This document shows, piece by piece, positions 1-9,556 of a DNA stretch of 64,000 nucleotides. Origin of the DNA: Nocardiopsis sp. CC223A (GTDB taxonomy: Bacteria > Actinomycetota > Actinomycetes > Streptosporangiales > Streptosporangiaceae). The translations under genes were made by a program, and so were the position numbers. The stretch spans positions 1 to 64,000 of the forward strand of contig NZ_JASFDV010000020.1 in assembly GCF_030766825.1 (NCBI RefSeq). Reading direction: 5' to 3'. Position 1 is the stretch's first letter; each line of letters starts with the position of its first letter. Below the pieces are notes generated by a model, which searched no databases, was not told where the DNA came from, and saw only the letters and a list, made by a program, of their open reading frames with translations.

Positions 1-81
1 CGGCGCACGGGCCGCGGCCGGGCGGGAGGCACGGCGGGGGCGCGGGCCCGCATCGGCCCGCGCCCCCGGAAGTGTCCGCGC

Positions 82-1371
82 CTACTCCTCCTCGTTCGCC
101 TCGGCGGCCTGCGCACCGAACGGCGACCCGGGCGGGTTGGACCCGTCCGTGACGTGCGGCTCACCGGTGACGCTCTCGGCCAGCCACTCGTCCCAGCTCA
201 GCTGCCAGTAGCCCCAGCCGTTGTTCCACTCCTTGATCCGGTCGGTGCCGGTGGTCTCCACGACGTCGCCCATGAGCGTGTTCTCGTAGAACCACAGGGC
301 GTCGTCCATCCCCATGTTCGTGCACCCGTTGGAGGTGTTGGCGATGCCGATGTTGGGGTTGGGGGACTGGTGGAAGTACTCCCCGCTGTTGGAGGTGCGC
401 ACCCCGTACTTGACCTCGGTGTCGTAGGGGGCGCGCCCCTCGGGCAGGCCGACGGTGTCGGAGTTCATGCGCACCGTCTCCTGGCGCTCCATGAGCACGT
501 GGACGCCGCTGCTGGTGGTGGAGAAGTTCGACGTCCCGTCGCCGTTGCTCACCGGGAAGGTGCGCACCTGCTCGCCGTCGACGGTGACGGTCGCCTCCAG
601 GTCGGGCACGTGCATGTCGACGCGCAGCTCGCGGCCGATCTCGAAGTCGACACGGTGGTCCCGGACCCCGTAGACGCCCTCGGACGCCGCCACACCCGCC
701 AGGTGCATCTCCACGGTGACCTTCTGGTGCGGCTCCCAGTAGGTCTCCGGGCGGAACGCGACGGTCTCGTCGTCGATCCACCGCCACGAACCGGACACGG
801 CCTGTTCGGAGACCACCTTGAGGGAGTTCTCCACGGCGGCCTTGTCGGTGACGGGCAGGTCGAACTGGATGAAGACCGGCATACCGACACCCACGGTCTG
901 CCCGGAGTTCGGGTGGTTGCGCACCAGCTCCAGCCGCTGCCCCGCCACGGCCTGCTCGGTGGTGAACTCGTGCACCAGCTCGGTGGTCTCGCCGTCCGCG
1001 CCCTCCGCGGTGGCGGTCACGGTCACGTCGGCGCCGGGTGCCAGGTTCCAGTCGGCGGTCCAGGCGGTGCCGTCCTCGCTGAGGGTGCCGGTCATCTCGA
1101 AGGGGGAGACCTCGTCCTCGGGCTGGTCGGGGACGACCTGGTCGACCGTGACCTCGGAGATGGTGCCGTGCTCGGCGGTGACCGTGACCGGGGTGTTCGG
1201 GGCGACGGCCGCGGCACCGCTCGCGGGGGCGATGGTGATCTCCGCGGCCTCGGAGGTCGGCTCCCCGGGGTCGTCGCCTCCCCCAGGGGAGGTGCAGGCG
1301 GTGGCCGCGAGCGCGAGCGCCGCCAGAGCGATGCCGTACCGGACCGGAGCCGACGGGGGGATCGTGCCCAT
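82..1371 (-). CDS. L,D-transpeptidase lipoprotein (YkuD family)
   Basis: A 429-residue secreted lipoprotein that should form 3-3 cross-links in peptidoglycan or attach proteins to it. The N-terminus has a hydrophobic stretch ending in the lipobox LAATAC. Two Ig-like segments follow (about 50-250), as in mycobacterial Ldt enzymes, and then the catalytic YkuD domain with the motif SNGCTNMG (catalytic Cys about 350) after YFHQSPNPN. The start was chosen at the ATG giving [13 protein letters not shown] because it directly precedes the signal peptide and has GAGGT about 9 nt upstream; the frame stays open further upstream without a signal-like start. It diverges from the dehydrogenase at 1526. The family assignment is firm; the exact substrate is inferred. 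Confidence 0.93.
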   Translation of the reverse strand: MGTIPPSAPVRYGIALAALALAATACTSPGGGDDPGEPTSEAAEITIAPASGAAAVAPNTPVTVTAEHGTISEVTVDQVVPDQPEDEVSPFEMTGTLSEDGTAWTADWNLAPGADVTVTATAEGADGETTELVHEFTTEQAVAGQRLELVRNHPNSGQTVGVGMPVFIQFDLPVTDKAAVENSLKVVSEQAVSGSWRWIDDETVAFRPETYWEPHQKVTVEMHLAGVAASEGVYGVRDHRVDFEIGRELRVDMHVPDLEATVTVDGEQVRTFPVSNGDGTSNFSTTSSGVHVLMERQETVRMNSDTVGLPEGRAPYDTEVKYGVRTSNSGEYFHQSPNPNIGIANTSNGCTNMGMDDALWFYENTLMGDVVETTGTDRIKEWNNGWGYWQLSWDEWLAESVTGEPHVTDGSNPPGSPFGAQAAEANEEE

Positions 1372-1525
1372 CACTGTGGGACCTCGTTTCCGTAGAACGC
1401 TGGTGTCCTGTAAGACTCCCGTCCCCGGAAAAGGTTCGCTCATACGGCGCATCCTTGGACATATTTCTCTTGTTGTCGGGGCGTTCTCGACCCCTGGCGG
1501 GAACGAACCGGGCAGGAGGTGGACC

Positions 1526-2548
1526 ATGCCGATCCCGGACGAGATGACCGCATGGGAGGTCGCCGCACCCGGCCCGGTCGAGGACGGACCGCTGCGCCGG
1601 GTGCGCCGCCCGGTGCCCGTACCCGGCCCCGGAGAGGTGCTGGTGCGGGTGCTGGCCTGCGGGGTGTGCCGTACCGACCTGCACGTGGCCGAGGGGGACC
1701 TGCCCGTGCACCGGGAGCGGGTGGTGCCCGGGCACGAGATCGTCGGCGAGGTCGCCGCGGCCGGGCGGGGCGTCACCGCACCCCGGGTCGGCGAACGCGT
1801 GGGCGTCGCCTGGCTGCGGTACACCTGCGGCCGCTGCCGGTTCTGTGTGCGCGGGGCCGAGAACCTGTGCCCGGACTCCCGCTACACCGGCTGGGACGCC
1901 GACGGCGGCTACGCCGGGTACGCCCTGGCCCCCGCCGCCCACGTGCACCCCCTGCCCGCCGGGTACGACGACCGCGACCTGGCCCCGCTGCTGTGCGCGG
2001 GCATCATCGGCCACCGCGCCCTACAGCGGGCCGCACTGCCCGAGGGCGGGCGGTTGGGCGTGTACGGGTTCGGCGGCAGCGCCCACCTGGCCGCCCAGGT
2101 CGCCCTCGCCCGCGGCGCCCGCGTCCACGTGCTCACCCGCGGGGAGCGGGCCCGCCGCCTGGCACTGGACCTGGGGGCGGCCTCCGCGCGCGGGGTGCGC
2201 GAGGCCCCGCCCGAACCCCTGGACGCCGCGATCCTGTTCGCCCCGGTCGGCGACCTGGTACCGGTGGCGCTGGCCGCCCTGGACCGCGGCGGGGTGCTGT
2301 CGGTGGCCGGCATCCACCTCAGCGACGTTCCACCGCTGAACTACCGGGAGCACCTGTTCCAGGAACGCGAGCTGCGCAGCGTCACCTCCAACACCCGCAC
2401 CGACGCCCGCGCCTTCCTGGCGATAGCCCGGGCGGTCCGGCTGTCGGTGACCACCACCGTGTACCCGCTGGAGGAGGCGCCCCGGGCGCTGGCGGACCTG
2501 AAGGCGGGCCGGTTCGCGGGCGCCGCCGTCCTGGTCCCGGGGGCCTGA
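1526..2548 (+). CDS. Zinc-dependent alcohol dehydrogenase
   Basis: A 340-residue medium-chain dehydrogenase that should oxidise a primary alcohol with NAD. The catalytic zinc region CGVCRTDLH and GHEIVGEV are in the N-terminal half, the structural zinc loop [17 protein letters not shown] follows, and the Rossmann glycine motif is GFGGSAH. The ATG at 1526 sits 5 nt after GGAGGT; the open frame upstream antiparallels the L,D-transpeptidase gene and is not coding. The sequence most resembles the propanol-preferring zinc ADH group. No partner enzyme is adjacent, so the physiological alcohol is unknown. Confidence 0.9.
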   Translation: MPIPDEMTAWEVAAPGPVEDGPLRRVRRPVPVPGPGEVLVRVLACGVCRTDLHVAEGDLPVHRERVVPGHEIVGEVAAAGRGVTAPRVGERVGVAWLRYTCGRCRFCVRGAENLCPDSRYTGWDADGGYAGYALAPAAHVHPLPAGYDDRDLAPLLCAGIIGHRALQRAALPEGGRLGVYGFGGSAHLAAQVALARGARVHVLTRGERARRLALDLGAASARGVREAPPEPLDAAILFAPVGDLVPVALAALDRGGVLSVAGIHLSDVPPLNYREHLFQERELRSVTSNTRTDARAFLAIARAVRLSVTTTVYPLEEAPRALADLKAGRFAGAAVLVPGA

Positions 2549-3023
2549 CGGGCCGCGGCGTCCGCGCGGGCCGTCGCCCGATCTCCCGACGCCGGACCCC
2601 GCGCACCCTTCCGCGCCGCCGGCGACCGGACCGCCGCCGGGTGCGCGGGACCCGGGCCCGCGAGGATCCTGTATACGGAACACCCGGAGGTCGGAGAGAA
2701 GCGGGCGGTTCCGGGCCGCCGCCGTCGGGACGTGAAGGCCGTGGCGGCGAGCCCGGCCGGCGGTAGGCCGGGGCCGGTGAGCGCGGGGCGCACCGACGCG
2801 GGGTCCGGCTACGGCGGCACGGTCACGGCGGCGGTCCGCAAGCCCCGACCGGGTAGGGGGTGCCCGGGGCGCCCACCGCGGCCGAGGGAAAGAATCCGGC
2901 CCGGGTTCTCGCAGGTCAACGGTGATGATCACGCCCCTCATTACCCGGGAGGTAATCGACGTCCTTCCCTGCGGCCGGGATGCTCGGTGATGTCGACGGA
3001 CACCACCCGGAAGGGGAACCACC
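2549..3023. other. 475-bp intergenic region
   Basis: No convincing gene. The open frames across it have no family-like sequence. The only structure I can point to is the palindrome at its right end, listed separately, plus a short AT-richer patch near 2665-2680. Confidence 0.5.
2940..2956. promoter_or_regulatory. Palindromic operator-like site
   Basis: ATTACC-cggga-GGTAAT is a perfect 6-bp inverted repeat about 70 bp before the membrane protein start at 3024. It looks like a repressor site; the regulator is unknown. Confidence 0.4.
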
Positions 3024-3434
3024 ATGACCGCCCGCACCGCTCCCGCCGCCTCCGCCACCCGCCCGCTGCGCCTGCTGCTGGGCGCCGACTCCGCCTCCTG
3101 CCTCGCCTCCGGCGCGCTGCTCACCGCCGCCTCCCCGTGGCTGCCCGGCCTGCTGAACCTGCCCGGCGCCCTGCTCGTCCCGGCCGGGGTCTTCCTGCTG
3201 GGCTTCGGCGCCTGGCTGGGCCTGCTGGCCTCGGGCCGCGGCCTGACCCGGGCGGCCGTGCGGACCGTCGTCGCGGTCAACGCCGTATGGGTCGCGGCCA
3301 CGGGGGCCCTGGGCCTGGGCGTCCTGGTCGACCCGAACGGCTTCGGCACGGCGTTCCTGCTGGTGCAGGCGGCCGCCGTCGCCGTGCTGGCCGCCCTGGA
3401 GGCCGCCGCCCTGCGCCGCACGGACCTGGCCTGA
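3024..3434 (+). CDS. Small integral membrane protein
   Basis: A 136-residue protein with about four hydrophobic helices (roughly residues 25-45, 48-70, 78-100 and 108-130) and a short basic C-terminus. I do not recognise a named family with certainty; it resembles small SPW/DoxX-like actinobacterial membrane proteins of unknown function. GGAAGGGGAACC precedes the ATG. It lies 47 bp upstream of the XRE regulator on the same strand and may be cotranscribed with it. Confidence 0.75.
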   Translation: MTARTAPAASATRPLRLLLGADSASCLASGALLTAASPWLPGLLNLPGALLVPAGVFLLGFGAWLGLLASGRGLTRAAVRTVVAVNAVWVAATGALGLGVLVDPNGFGTAFLLVQAAAVAVLAALEAAALRRTDLA

Positions 3435-3481
3435 CGCACCACCCCCTTAAAGTGGGCCGCAGCACGGAGGAAGGGAGCGGC

Positions 3482-4276
3482 GTGACCGGGACGACCGAGC
3501 GCACGGAGGCCGGCGGGCTCCTCAAGGAGTGGCGCAACCGCCGCAGGCTCAGCCAACTGGAACTGTCCCTGCGCGCCGGGGTCTCCGCCCGCCACCTCAG
3601 CTTCGTGGAGACCGGCCGCTCCCGCCCGGGCCGCGAGATGGTCCTGCGGCTGGCCGAGTGCCTGGACGTCCCCCTGCGCGAACGCAACAGGGTGCTGATC
3701 GCCGCCGGGTACGCCCCGGTCTTCGCCGAACGCCCTCTGGACGACGCCGACATGGGCCCGGTGCGCGAGGTCGTGCGCCGGGTCCTGGCCGGGCACGACC
3801 CGTACCCGGCGGTGGTCGTCGACCGGGTCTGGACCCTGGTCGAGGCCAACGCCGGGGCCGCCCTGCTGCTGGAGGGGGTCGCCCCCGACCTGCTGGCCCC
3901 GCCGGTGAACGTGCTGCGGCTGGGCCTGCACCCGCGCGGCATGGCGCCCGCCATCGCCAACCTGGACCAGTGGCGGGCCCACCTGCTGCACCGGCTGCGC
4001 CTACAGGCCGACTGGACCGGGGACGCCGGCCTGGTCGAGCTGTACCGGGAGCTGGCCGCCTACCCGGGCGGCGACCCGGGCCCGCCCCGGGGGACGCCGC
4101 CCATCGCGGTGCCCCTGCGGCTGCGCCGGGGCGGGCAGGAGCTGTCGTTCCTGTCCATCGTGGCGACCTTCGGCACCCCGTTGGACGTCACCGTCTCCGA
4201 ACTGGCCATCGAGTCGTTCTTCCCCGCCGACGACGCCACCGCCCGCGCCCTGGGCGCCGTCCGCACCGGCGCCTGA
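3482..4276 (+). CDS. XRE transcriptional regulator with MmyB-like ligand domain
   Basis: A 264-residue regulator. The N-terminal helix-turn-helix (about 8-65) reads WRNRRRLSQLELSLRAGVS then HLSFVETGRSRP. The rest (about 85-255) matches the MmyB-like ligand-binding domain found in actinobacterial repressors, with NVLRLGLHPRGMAP and the C-terminal TFGTPLDVTVSELAIESFFP. The start is the GTG at 3482, after GGAAGGGAGCGG; longer frames run into the membrane protein gene. Such proteins often regulate a neighbouring dehydrogenase or membrane protein; the target here is not evident. Confidence 0.9.
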   Translation: MTGTTERTEAGGLLKEWRNRRRLSQLELSLRAGVSARHLSFVETGRSRPGREMVLRLAECLDVPLRERNRVLIAAGYAPVFAERPLDDADMGPVREVVRRVLAGHDPYPAVVVDRVWTLVEANAGAALLLEGVAPDLLAPPVNVLRLGLHPRGMAPAIANLDQWRAHLLHRLRLQADWTGDAGLVELYRELAAYPGGDPGPPRGTPPIAVPLRLRRGGQELSFLSIVATFGTPLDVTVSELAIESFFPADDATARALGAVRTGA

Positions 4277-4491
4277 CCCCGCCCGGCCACGGCGGCGACC
4301 CGGCCGGACCCCCGTGCCCGTGCCGAACGGTGCCGACGGCGTCGTCCCCGGCCCCGGATGCCCTCCGGCCCCCGGGGCAGGGAGGTTGCGGGAACGCCCT
4401 TTTCGCGGGCTCTGCCGCGGTACGCCCGGGGGCTGTTCGTGCCGGACACGCCGCCGCGCCGGACCGGATGCGCCTCGCCGCGAGGGAGCGC

Positions 4492-5532
4492 TCAGGCGGG
4501 GGTGTCCGGGTCGCCGTCCACGGCGGCGGCGATGCGCGGCACCAGCCGCTCCAGCGCGAACGGCAGGCTCAGCACCGTGCTCCAGGCCAGCGCGCCCGAC
4601 ACCACCACATCGTCCACGATGAGCGCACGCCCCTGCGCCACCGCGTCCAGGCTCTGGTACACCCGGTGGTCGGCCAGCTCCTCGCGCAGCCCCGGGCTGA
4701 ACCCGGCGTTCCACACCAGCAGGTCGCGGTCGAGCAGCCCCAGGTCCTCCTCCGCCAGCGGGGCGGCACCGGAGTCCCCGGCCGGCTCCGTGACCTCCGC
4801 GGGCACCTCGAACCCCAGCGCCTCCAGGAAGCGGGAACGCGGGTCGGCGGGGGAGAGCACCAGGAAGGTCCCGTCGAGCCGCTCGGCGACCACCGCGCTC
4901 GCCCCCTGGAACTGCGGATGGGACGCACTCACCCCGGCGAACCGCCCCTTCACCCCGGCGACGAGCCCCGCGGCCTCCTCCTCCCGGTTCAGCGCCCGGC
5001 CGATCGCCAGCGTCATCTCGTCCCAGGGCGCACCCCGGTCCGGGAAGCCGCCGAGCTGGGCCACCGTGGGCGCCAGCACCGACAGGGCGTCGTGGTCCTC
5101 CTGCGTCAGAGCGCTGGACAGCCCGACGATCAGGTCCGGTTCCAGGGCGGCGATGAGCTCCAGGTCGGGCCGGTCGCCCTCCGGCCGCGGAATCACCTCC
5201 GGCGTCGCCCCGCCCAGCGAACCCTGTGCCCACGGCCAGACCCCGTACGCGAACTCCTCGTAGAAGTCGGTGACGCCCACCAGCCGCGGACCCGCGCCCA
5301 GGGCCAGCACGGCGTCCACGTCGGTCAGGCCCACGGTGACGATGCGCTGCGGTTCGGCGGGGATCTCCGTGGCACCGAACCTGTGCTCCACCGTCAGCGG
5401 GTAGCCGCCGCGGCCCGCGGACGCGCCCGGGTCCGCGTCGTCGCGGCCCCGGCCGCAGCCGGCGGCGGCCAGCCCCAGCGCGCCCGCGGTACCGGCCAAC
5501 AGGGCGCGTCGGCTGAGGGAAGGGTGCGGCAC
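4492..5532 (-). CDS. Iron-siderophore ABC transporter binding lipoprotein (FecB/FepB type)
   Basis: A 346-residue periplasmic-binding-type lipoprotein expected to capture ferric siderophores outside the membrane. A Tat-like SRRALLAGTAGALG stretch leads into the lipobox AAAGC. The body has features of this family: GLTDVDAVLALGAGPRLVGV near residue 80, then a helix backbone and a second lobe. The GTG at 5532 was chosen because GGAGGT lies 4 nt upstream; the longer GTG start at 5568 would fall inside the iron-box-like operator. No permease or ATPase gene is adjacent, so it is an orphan binding protein that must share a transporter. Confidence 0.88.
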   Translation of the reverse strand: MPHPSLSRRALLAGTAGALGLAAAGCGRGRDDADPGASAGRGGYPLTVEHRFGATEIPAEPQRIVTVGLTDVDAVLALGAGPRLVGVTDFYEEFAYGVWPWAQGSLGGATPEVIPRPEGDRPDLELIAALEPDLIVGLSSALTQEDHDALSVLAPTVAQLGGFPDRGAPWDEMTLAIGRALNREEEAAGLVAGVKGRFAGVSASHPQFQGASAVVAERLDGTFLVLSPADPRSRFLEALGFEVPAEVTEPAGDSGAAPLAEEDLGLLDRDLLVWNAGFSPGLREELADHRVYQSLDAVAQGRALIVDDVVVSGALAWSTVLSLPFALERLVPRIAAAVDGDPDTPA

Positions 5533-5556
5533 GGCGACCTCCGGGGGAGAGGGGGA

Positions 5557-5575
5557 TCCGGTCAGCACTGCCTAA
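5557..5575 (-). promoter_or_regulatory. Putative iron box (IdeR/DmdR-type)
   Basis: Read on the minus strand, TTAGGCAGTGCTGACCGGA matches 12 of 19 positions of the actinobacterial IdeR consensus, counted by eye. It lies 25-43 bp upstream of the siderophore-binding protein start, where an iron-dependent repressor would act. Confidence 0.5.
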
Positions 5576-5735
5576 CACCACCGGGCGCCGCCGCGCAACG
5601 GCCCACCGCACCGCGCAGGAGACCGCTTGGGCGCCGGGGTCCCGCGGTGTGCCGGGACCCACCGCGTCGCGCAGCGGTCGGGCCCGCCCCTCCGCCGGGC
5701 CATCGGGAACCGGGGCCGGGGTTCCCGGAGTTCGC

Positions 5736-5791
<56 letters not shown>

Positions 5792-5961
5792 GCCCCCGGG
5801 CCGACCGGACACCGGACCGGGACCGCCGACACCCGACCCAAGGACCGGACACGTCCGGGTCAAGACACCGTCCGCCCGCCATGCCCGGGCCCCGCAGGGG
5901 GAACCACTCCAGGGGCGGCCACCCGGCCGCCACCGAACGGACCGGACACGGCGGAGGACGG

Positions 5962-7011
5962 ATGAAGGCGCTCACGGTGGAACCCCTGCGGAACGGATCG
6001 GTGCGGGTGGAGGACGTCGAACCGCCCGTGCCCGGGGACGGGGACCTCCTCGTCGACGGGATCGCCCTGGGCGTGTGCGGCACCGACCGGGAGATCGCGA
6101 GCGGCGAGTACGGCGCCGCCCCGCCCGGCCGCGAGCGCCTCATCCTGGGGCACGAGTCCCTGGGCCGGGTCCGCCAGGCCCCGCCCGGCAGCGGGTTCTC
6201 TCCGGGCGACCTGGTGGTGGGCATCGTGCGCCGCCCGGACCCGCTGCCCTGCGGTCCCTGCGGGCACGGCGAGTTCGACATGTGCCGCAACGGCCGGTTC
6301 ACCGAGCGCGGCATCAAGGAACTCGACGGCTACGGCTCCCAGCAGTGGACGGTGGCGGCCGACTACGCGGTGGCCCTGGCCCCGGCGCTGGAGCGGGTCG
6401 GCGTCCTCATGGAACCGACCACCGTCGTCGCCAAGGCCTGGGAGCAGATCGAGCGCATCGGGGGCCGCGCCTGGTTCGACCCGGACACCGTCCTGGTCAC
6501 CGGGGCCGGACCGATCGGCCTGCTCGCCGCCCTGCTGGGCGTGCAGCGCGGTCTGGACGTGCACGTCCTGGACCGGGCCGAGGAGGGCCTCAAACCGGAG
6601 CTGGTGGCGGCGCTGGGCGCCACCTACCACACCGGCACCGTGGCCGACCTGGCGAAACGGGTGTCACTGGACATCATCGTCGAGACCACCGGCGCCAGCC
6701 CGGTCATCCTCGACGCCATGGAGTACAACGCCGCCGACGGTATCGTGTGCTTCGTCGGCCTGAGCAGCGCCACCGGGCCGGTGCAGATCGACTCCGACCT
6801 CATGGGGCGGCGCCTGGTCCTGGAGAACGACGTGCTGTTCGGCTCGGTCAACGCCAACCGGCGCCACTACGAACAGGCCGCCGGGGCCCTGGAGAAGGCC
6901 GACCACACCTGGCTGGAGCGGTTGATCACCCGCCGGGTGCCGCTGGCCGAGGCCGCCGAGGTGTTCGCCGCCCCGCCCGGCGACCAGGTCAAGGTCGTCG
7001 TGGACCTGTGA
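5962..7011 (+). CDS. Glucose 1-dehydrogenase-like zinc dehydrogenase
   Basis: A 349-residue medium-chain dehydrogenase that should oxidise glucose or a related aldose to the lactone with NAD(P). Motifs seen are GVCGTDREI and GHESLG (catalytic zinc), CGPCGHGEFDMCRNG (zinc loop), GIKELDGYGSQQW, and the nucleotide motif GAGPIGLL. The C-terminal half ending in GDQVKVVVDL fits the glucose dehydrogenase C-terminal family. The ATG at 5962 follows GGAGGACGG. It stands alone, 108 bp ahead of the stress protein. Confidence 0.88.
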   Translation: MKALTVEPLRNGSVRVEDVEPPVPGDGDLLVDGIALGVCGTDREIASGEYGAAPPGRERLILGHESLGRVRQAPPGSGFSPGDLVVGIVRRPDPLPCGPCGHGEFDMCRNGRFTERGIKELDGYGSQQWTVAADYAVALAPALERVGVLMEPTTVVAKAWEQIERIGGRAWFDPDTVLVTGAGPIGLLAALLGVQRGLDVHVLDRAEEGLKPELVAALGATYHTGTVADLAKRVSLDIIVETTGASPVILDAMEYNAADGIVCFVGLSSATGPVQIDSDLMGRRLVLENDVLFGSVNANRRHYEQAAGALEKADHTWLERLITRRVPLAEAAEVFAAPPGDQVKVVVDL

Positions 7012-7119
7012 ACCCGCGCGGGGACCTGGGACCCTCCCCGGCGGGACCTCCGCGGTGTTTTCGGCCCCGGTGCGAGGGCAGGTGACCCATGAGGGTGCCC
7101 AGACACGAGGAGTCCGCCG

Positions 7120-8061
7120 ATGGCCGCCGATGACCGCCGATCCCCGAAGATCGTCCTGGGCGTGGACGGGTCCGGGCACGCCGACGCCGCCCTGGAGTGG
7201 GCGGCGGCCGAAGCGGCGCGGACCGGATGCCCGGTGGACGTCGTGCTCGCGCTGCCGATGCCGATGGTGGTGATGTCCGAGGGCCCCGCCCGCCCCTCGG
7301 CCACCCGGCAGCTGATCGCGCACGGCGAGCAGACCCTGGACGCCGCCGCCGGCCGGGTGCGCGGGCTGTCCCCGGGTGTTCGGGTGGAGGCGTCCCTGGT
7401 GATGGACGACCCCGCCCCGGCACTGTTGGAGCGGGCCGGGCACGACGACCTGCTGGTGGTGGGCTCGCGCGGGCTGGGCGCGCTGCGCTCGGCGGTGATG
7501 GGCTCCACCTCGGTGCGCCTGGCGGCCCGGGCGCACTGCCCGGTGGCGGTGGTGCCGGAGAAGTGGGCGCACACCGGCCGCACGGGCCGGATCGTGGTCG
7601 GCGTGGACGGCTCGGAGGCCTCCCTGCCCGTACTCCGGTTCGCCCTGGGGCGGGCGCACGAGGACGGGTCCGCGGTGACGGTGGTGCACAGCTGGGAGGT
7701 GGCCACCCCCTTCGCTCCGGAGGCGCTGGCCGCCTCGGGGTGGACCCCGCCGGACGAGCTGCTGGAGCAGCGTTCGGGCGAGCTGGTCGCCGCGATGTTC
7801 GAGGAGGTCGGCGACGAGGCGAAGGGCGTCGACGTGTCGGTGGTGCGCAGCCGCCAGGCCCCGGAGCGGGCGCTGCTGGCGGAGGCGGAGAACGCCGACC
7901 TGGTGGTGGTCGGCTCGCGTGGCCGGGGCGGCCTGCGCGGGCTCTTCCTGGGCTCGGTCAGCCAGGCGGTGCTGCACGGGGCCGCGGTTCCGGTGGTGGT
8001 GATCCCGCACCGGGCGGAGGAGCACCTGGAGACGCTGCCCTGGTCCGGGGGCACCGACTGA
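7120..8061 (+). CDS. Universal stress protein, tandem UspA domains
   Basis: A 313-residue cytosolic protein with two Usp domains (about 10-145 and 155-300). Each has an ATP-binding signature: KIVLGVDGSGHA with VVGSRGLGALRSAVMGSTS, and RIVVGVDGSEAS with VVGSRGRGGLRGLFLGSVS. Members bind ATP and are induced by hypoxia or starvation in actinobacteria. ACGAGGAG lies upstream of the ATG. It is followed by the rhamnose operator region, with no sign of cotranscription. Confidence 0.93.
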   Translation: MAADDRRSPKIVLGVDGSGHADAALEWAAAEAARTGCPVDVVLALPMPMVVMSEGPARPSATRQLIAHGEQTLDAAAGRVRGLSPGVRVEASLVMDDPAPALLERAGHDDLLVVGSRGLGALRSAVMGSTSVRLAARAHCPVAVVPEKWAHTGRTGRIVVGVDGSEASLPVLRFALGRAHEDGSAVTVVHSWEVATPFAPEALAASGWTPPDELLEQRSGELVAAMFEEVGDEAKGVDVSVVRSRQAPERALLAEAENADLVVVGSRGRGGLRGLFLGSVSQAVLHGAAVPVVVIPHRAEEHLETLPWSGGTD

Positions 8062-8156
8062 CGGGCCGAGCGACCGGAGCGACCGCGGGGCGGTCCGGCG
8101 GGGAGCCGCCGGGCCGCCCCCTCGCCGTGCGGGCGCGGATTCCGGCCACACATCGG

Positions 8157-8170
8157 TAAAAACGATTCAT
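8157..8170. promoter_or_regulatory. LacI-type operator, distal rhamnose site
   Basis: TAAAAACGATTCAT, a near-palindrome with a central CG, exactly 100 bp upstream of the second copy. It matches the sites near the LacI regulator at 49688 and 49847, suggesting repression by looping or cooperative binding. Confidence 0.7.
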
Positions 8171-8256
8171 CTACACGGCATTCAGGGCTGTGTTCCACCA
8201 CATAGCCGTGTCTTGACGCTCTTCCCGCCCCAGGGATAATCTTCGCACAGCACCTA

Positions 8257-8270
8257 TTAAAACGATTCAA
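8257..8270. promoter_or_regulatory. LacI-type operator, proximal rhamnose site
   Basis: TTAAAACGATTCAA, a palindrome around a central CG, 54 bp before the rhaI start. LacI-family proteins recognise such CG-centred sites. Its likely ligand protein is the LacI regulator encoded at 48535-49629. Confidence 0.75.
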
Positions 8271-8324
8271 GTACCTCGTTCGGCGGCACTTGATCGGTAC
8301 AGCAGCAGCGAACGGAGATCCGCC

Positions 8325-9506
8325 GTGGCCACACCCTCCTCCGACCGTCGCGCGGGCGCCCTGGAGGTCCTGCGGCGCCAGCACATCGAGCTCCCCTCCT
8401 GGGCGTTCGGCAACTCCGGCACCCGCTTCAAGGTCTTCGCGCAGCAGGGCGTCCCCCGCGACCCGTGGGAGAAGCTCGCCGACGCCGCCCAGGTCCACCG
8501 CCTCACCGGCGTCGCCCCCACGGTCGCCCTGCACATCCCCTGGGACCGGGTCGACGACTACGCCGCGCTGGCCGGGCACGCCCGCGAGCTGGGCATCTCC
8601 ATCGGGGCCGTCAACTCCAACGTGTTCCAGGACGACGACTACATGCTCGGCAGCGTCACCAACCCCGACCCCGCCGTGCGCCGCAAGGCGATCGACCACC
8701 TCCTGGAGTGCGTCGACATCATGGACGCCACCGGCTCGCGCGACCTCAAACTGTGGTTCTCCGACGGCACCAACTACCCCGGCCAGGACGACCTGCGCGC
8801 CCGCCAGGACCGCCTCGCCCGGGCCCTGGCCGAGGTCCACGACCGGCTCGGCCCCGACCAGCGCATGCTGCTGGAGTACAAGCTCTTCGAGCCCGCCTTC
8901 TACGCCACCGACGTCCCCGACTGGGGCACCGCCTACGCCCACTGCCTGGAACTGGGCGACAAGGCCGTCGTGTGCGTGGACACCGGCCACCACGCCGCGC
9001 ACACCAACATCGAGTTCATCGTCGCGTTCCTGCTCCGCGCCGGGAAGCTCGGCGCCTTCGACTTCAACTCGCGCTTCTACGCCGACGACGACCTCATGGT
9101 CGGCTCCGCCGACCCCTTCCAGCTCTTCCGCATCATGTACGAGGTCGTGCGCGGCGGCGGCCTGGACGCCGACACCCGGGTCGCGTTCATGCTCGACCAG
9201 TGTCACAACATCGAACCCAAGATCGCCGGCCAGATCCGCTCGGTCATGAACGTGCAGGAGGCCACCGCCAAGGCCCTGCTCGTGGACGCCGACGCCCTGG
9301 CCGCCGCCCAGCGCGAGGGCGACGTCCTGGCCGCCAACGCGGTCGTCATGGACGCCTACAACACCGACGTGCGCCCCATGCTCGCCGACCTGCGGGCCGA
9401 ACAGGGCCTGGACCCCGACCCCATGGCCGCACACGCCCGCTCCGGCTACATGGAGCGCGTCATCGACGAGCGCAAGGGCGGCACCCAGGCCGGGTGGGGC
9501 GCATGA
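8325..9506 (+). CDS. rhaI: L-rhamnose isomerase
   Basis: A 393-residue cytosolic metal-dependent isomerase converting L-rhamnose to L-rhamnulose, the first catabolic step. It is a TIM-barrel enzyme of the Pseudomonas/actinobacterial RhaI type rather than E. coli RhaA. Visible active-site stretches are LKLWFSDGTNYPGQDD, LLEYKLFEPAF, CVDTGHHA and FDFNSRFYADDD, which supply the Glu/Asp/His metal ligands. The GTG at 8325 follows ACGGAG by 8 nt. It is the first gene of a three-gene operon under two LacI operators. The next gene may start inside its stop codon (ATGA at 9503). Confidence 0.92.
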   Translation: MATPSSDRRAGALEVLRRQHIELPSWAFGNSGTRFKVFAQQGVPRDPWEKLADAAQVHRLTGVAPTVALHIPWDRVDDYAALAGHARELGISIGAVNSNVFQDDDYMLGSVTNPDPAVRRKAIDHLLECVDIMDATGSRDLKLWFSDGTNYPGQDDLRARQDRLARALAEVHDRLGPDQRMLLEYKLFEPAFYATDVPDWGTAYAHCLELGDKAVVCVDTGHHAAHTNIEFIVAFLLRAGKLGAFDFNSRFYADDDLMVGSADPFQLFRIMYEVVRGGGLDADTRVAFMLDQCHNIEPKIAGQIRSVMNVQEATAKALLVDADALAAAQREGDVLAANAVVMDAYNTDVRPMLADLRAEQGLDPDPMAAHARSGYMERVIDERKGGTQAGWGA

Positions 9507-9556
9507 GCACCCCCGGGCCCCGGCAGACCGACCGCACCGCAACACAGGGAGACCCC

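Noticed and set aside
154-1395. Large plus-strand frame opposite the L,D-transpeptidase
   Set aside because: Codon shadow in GC-rich DNA; no family features, while the minus strand encodes a complete enzyme.
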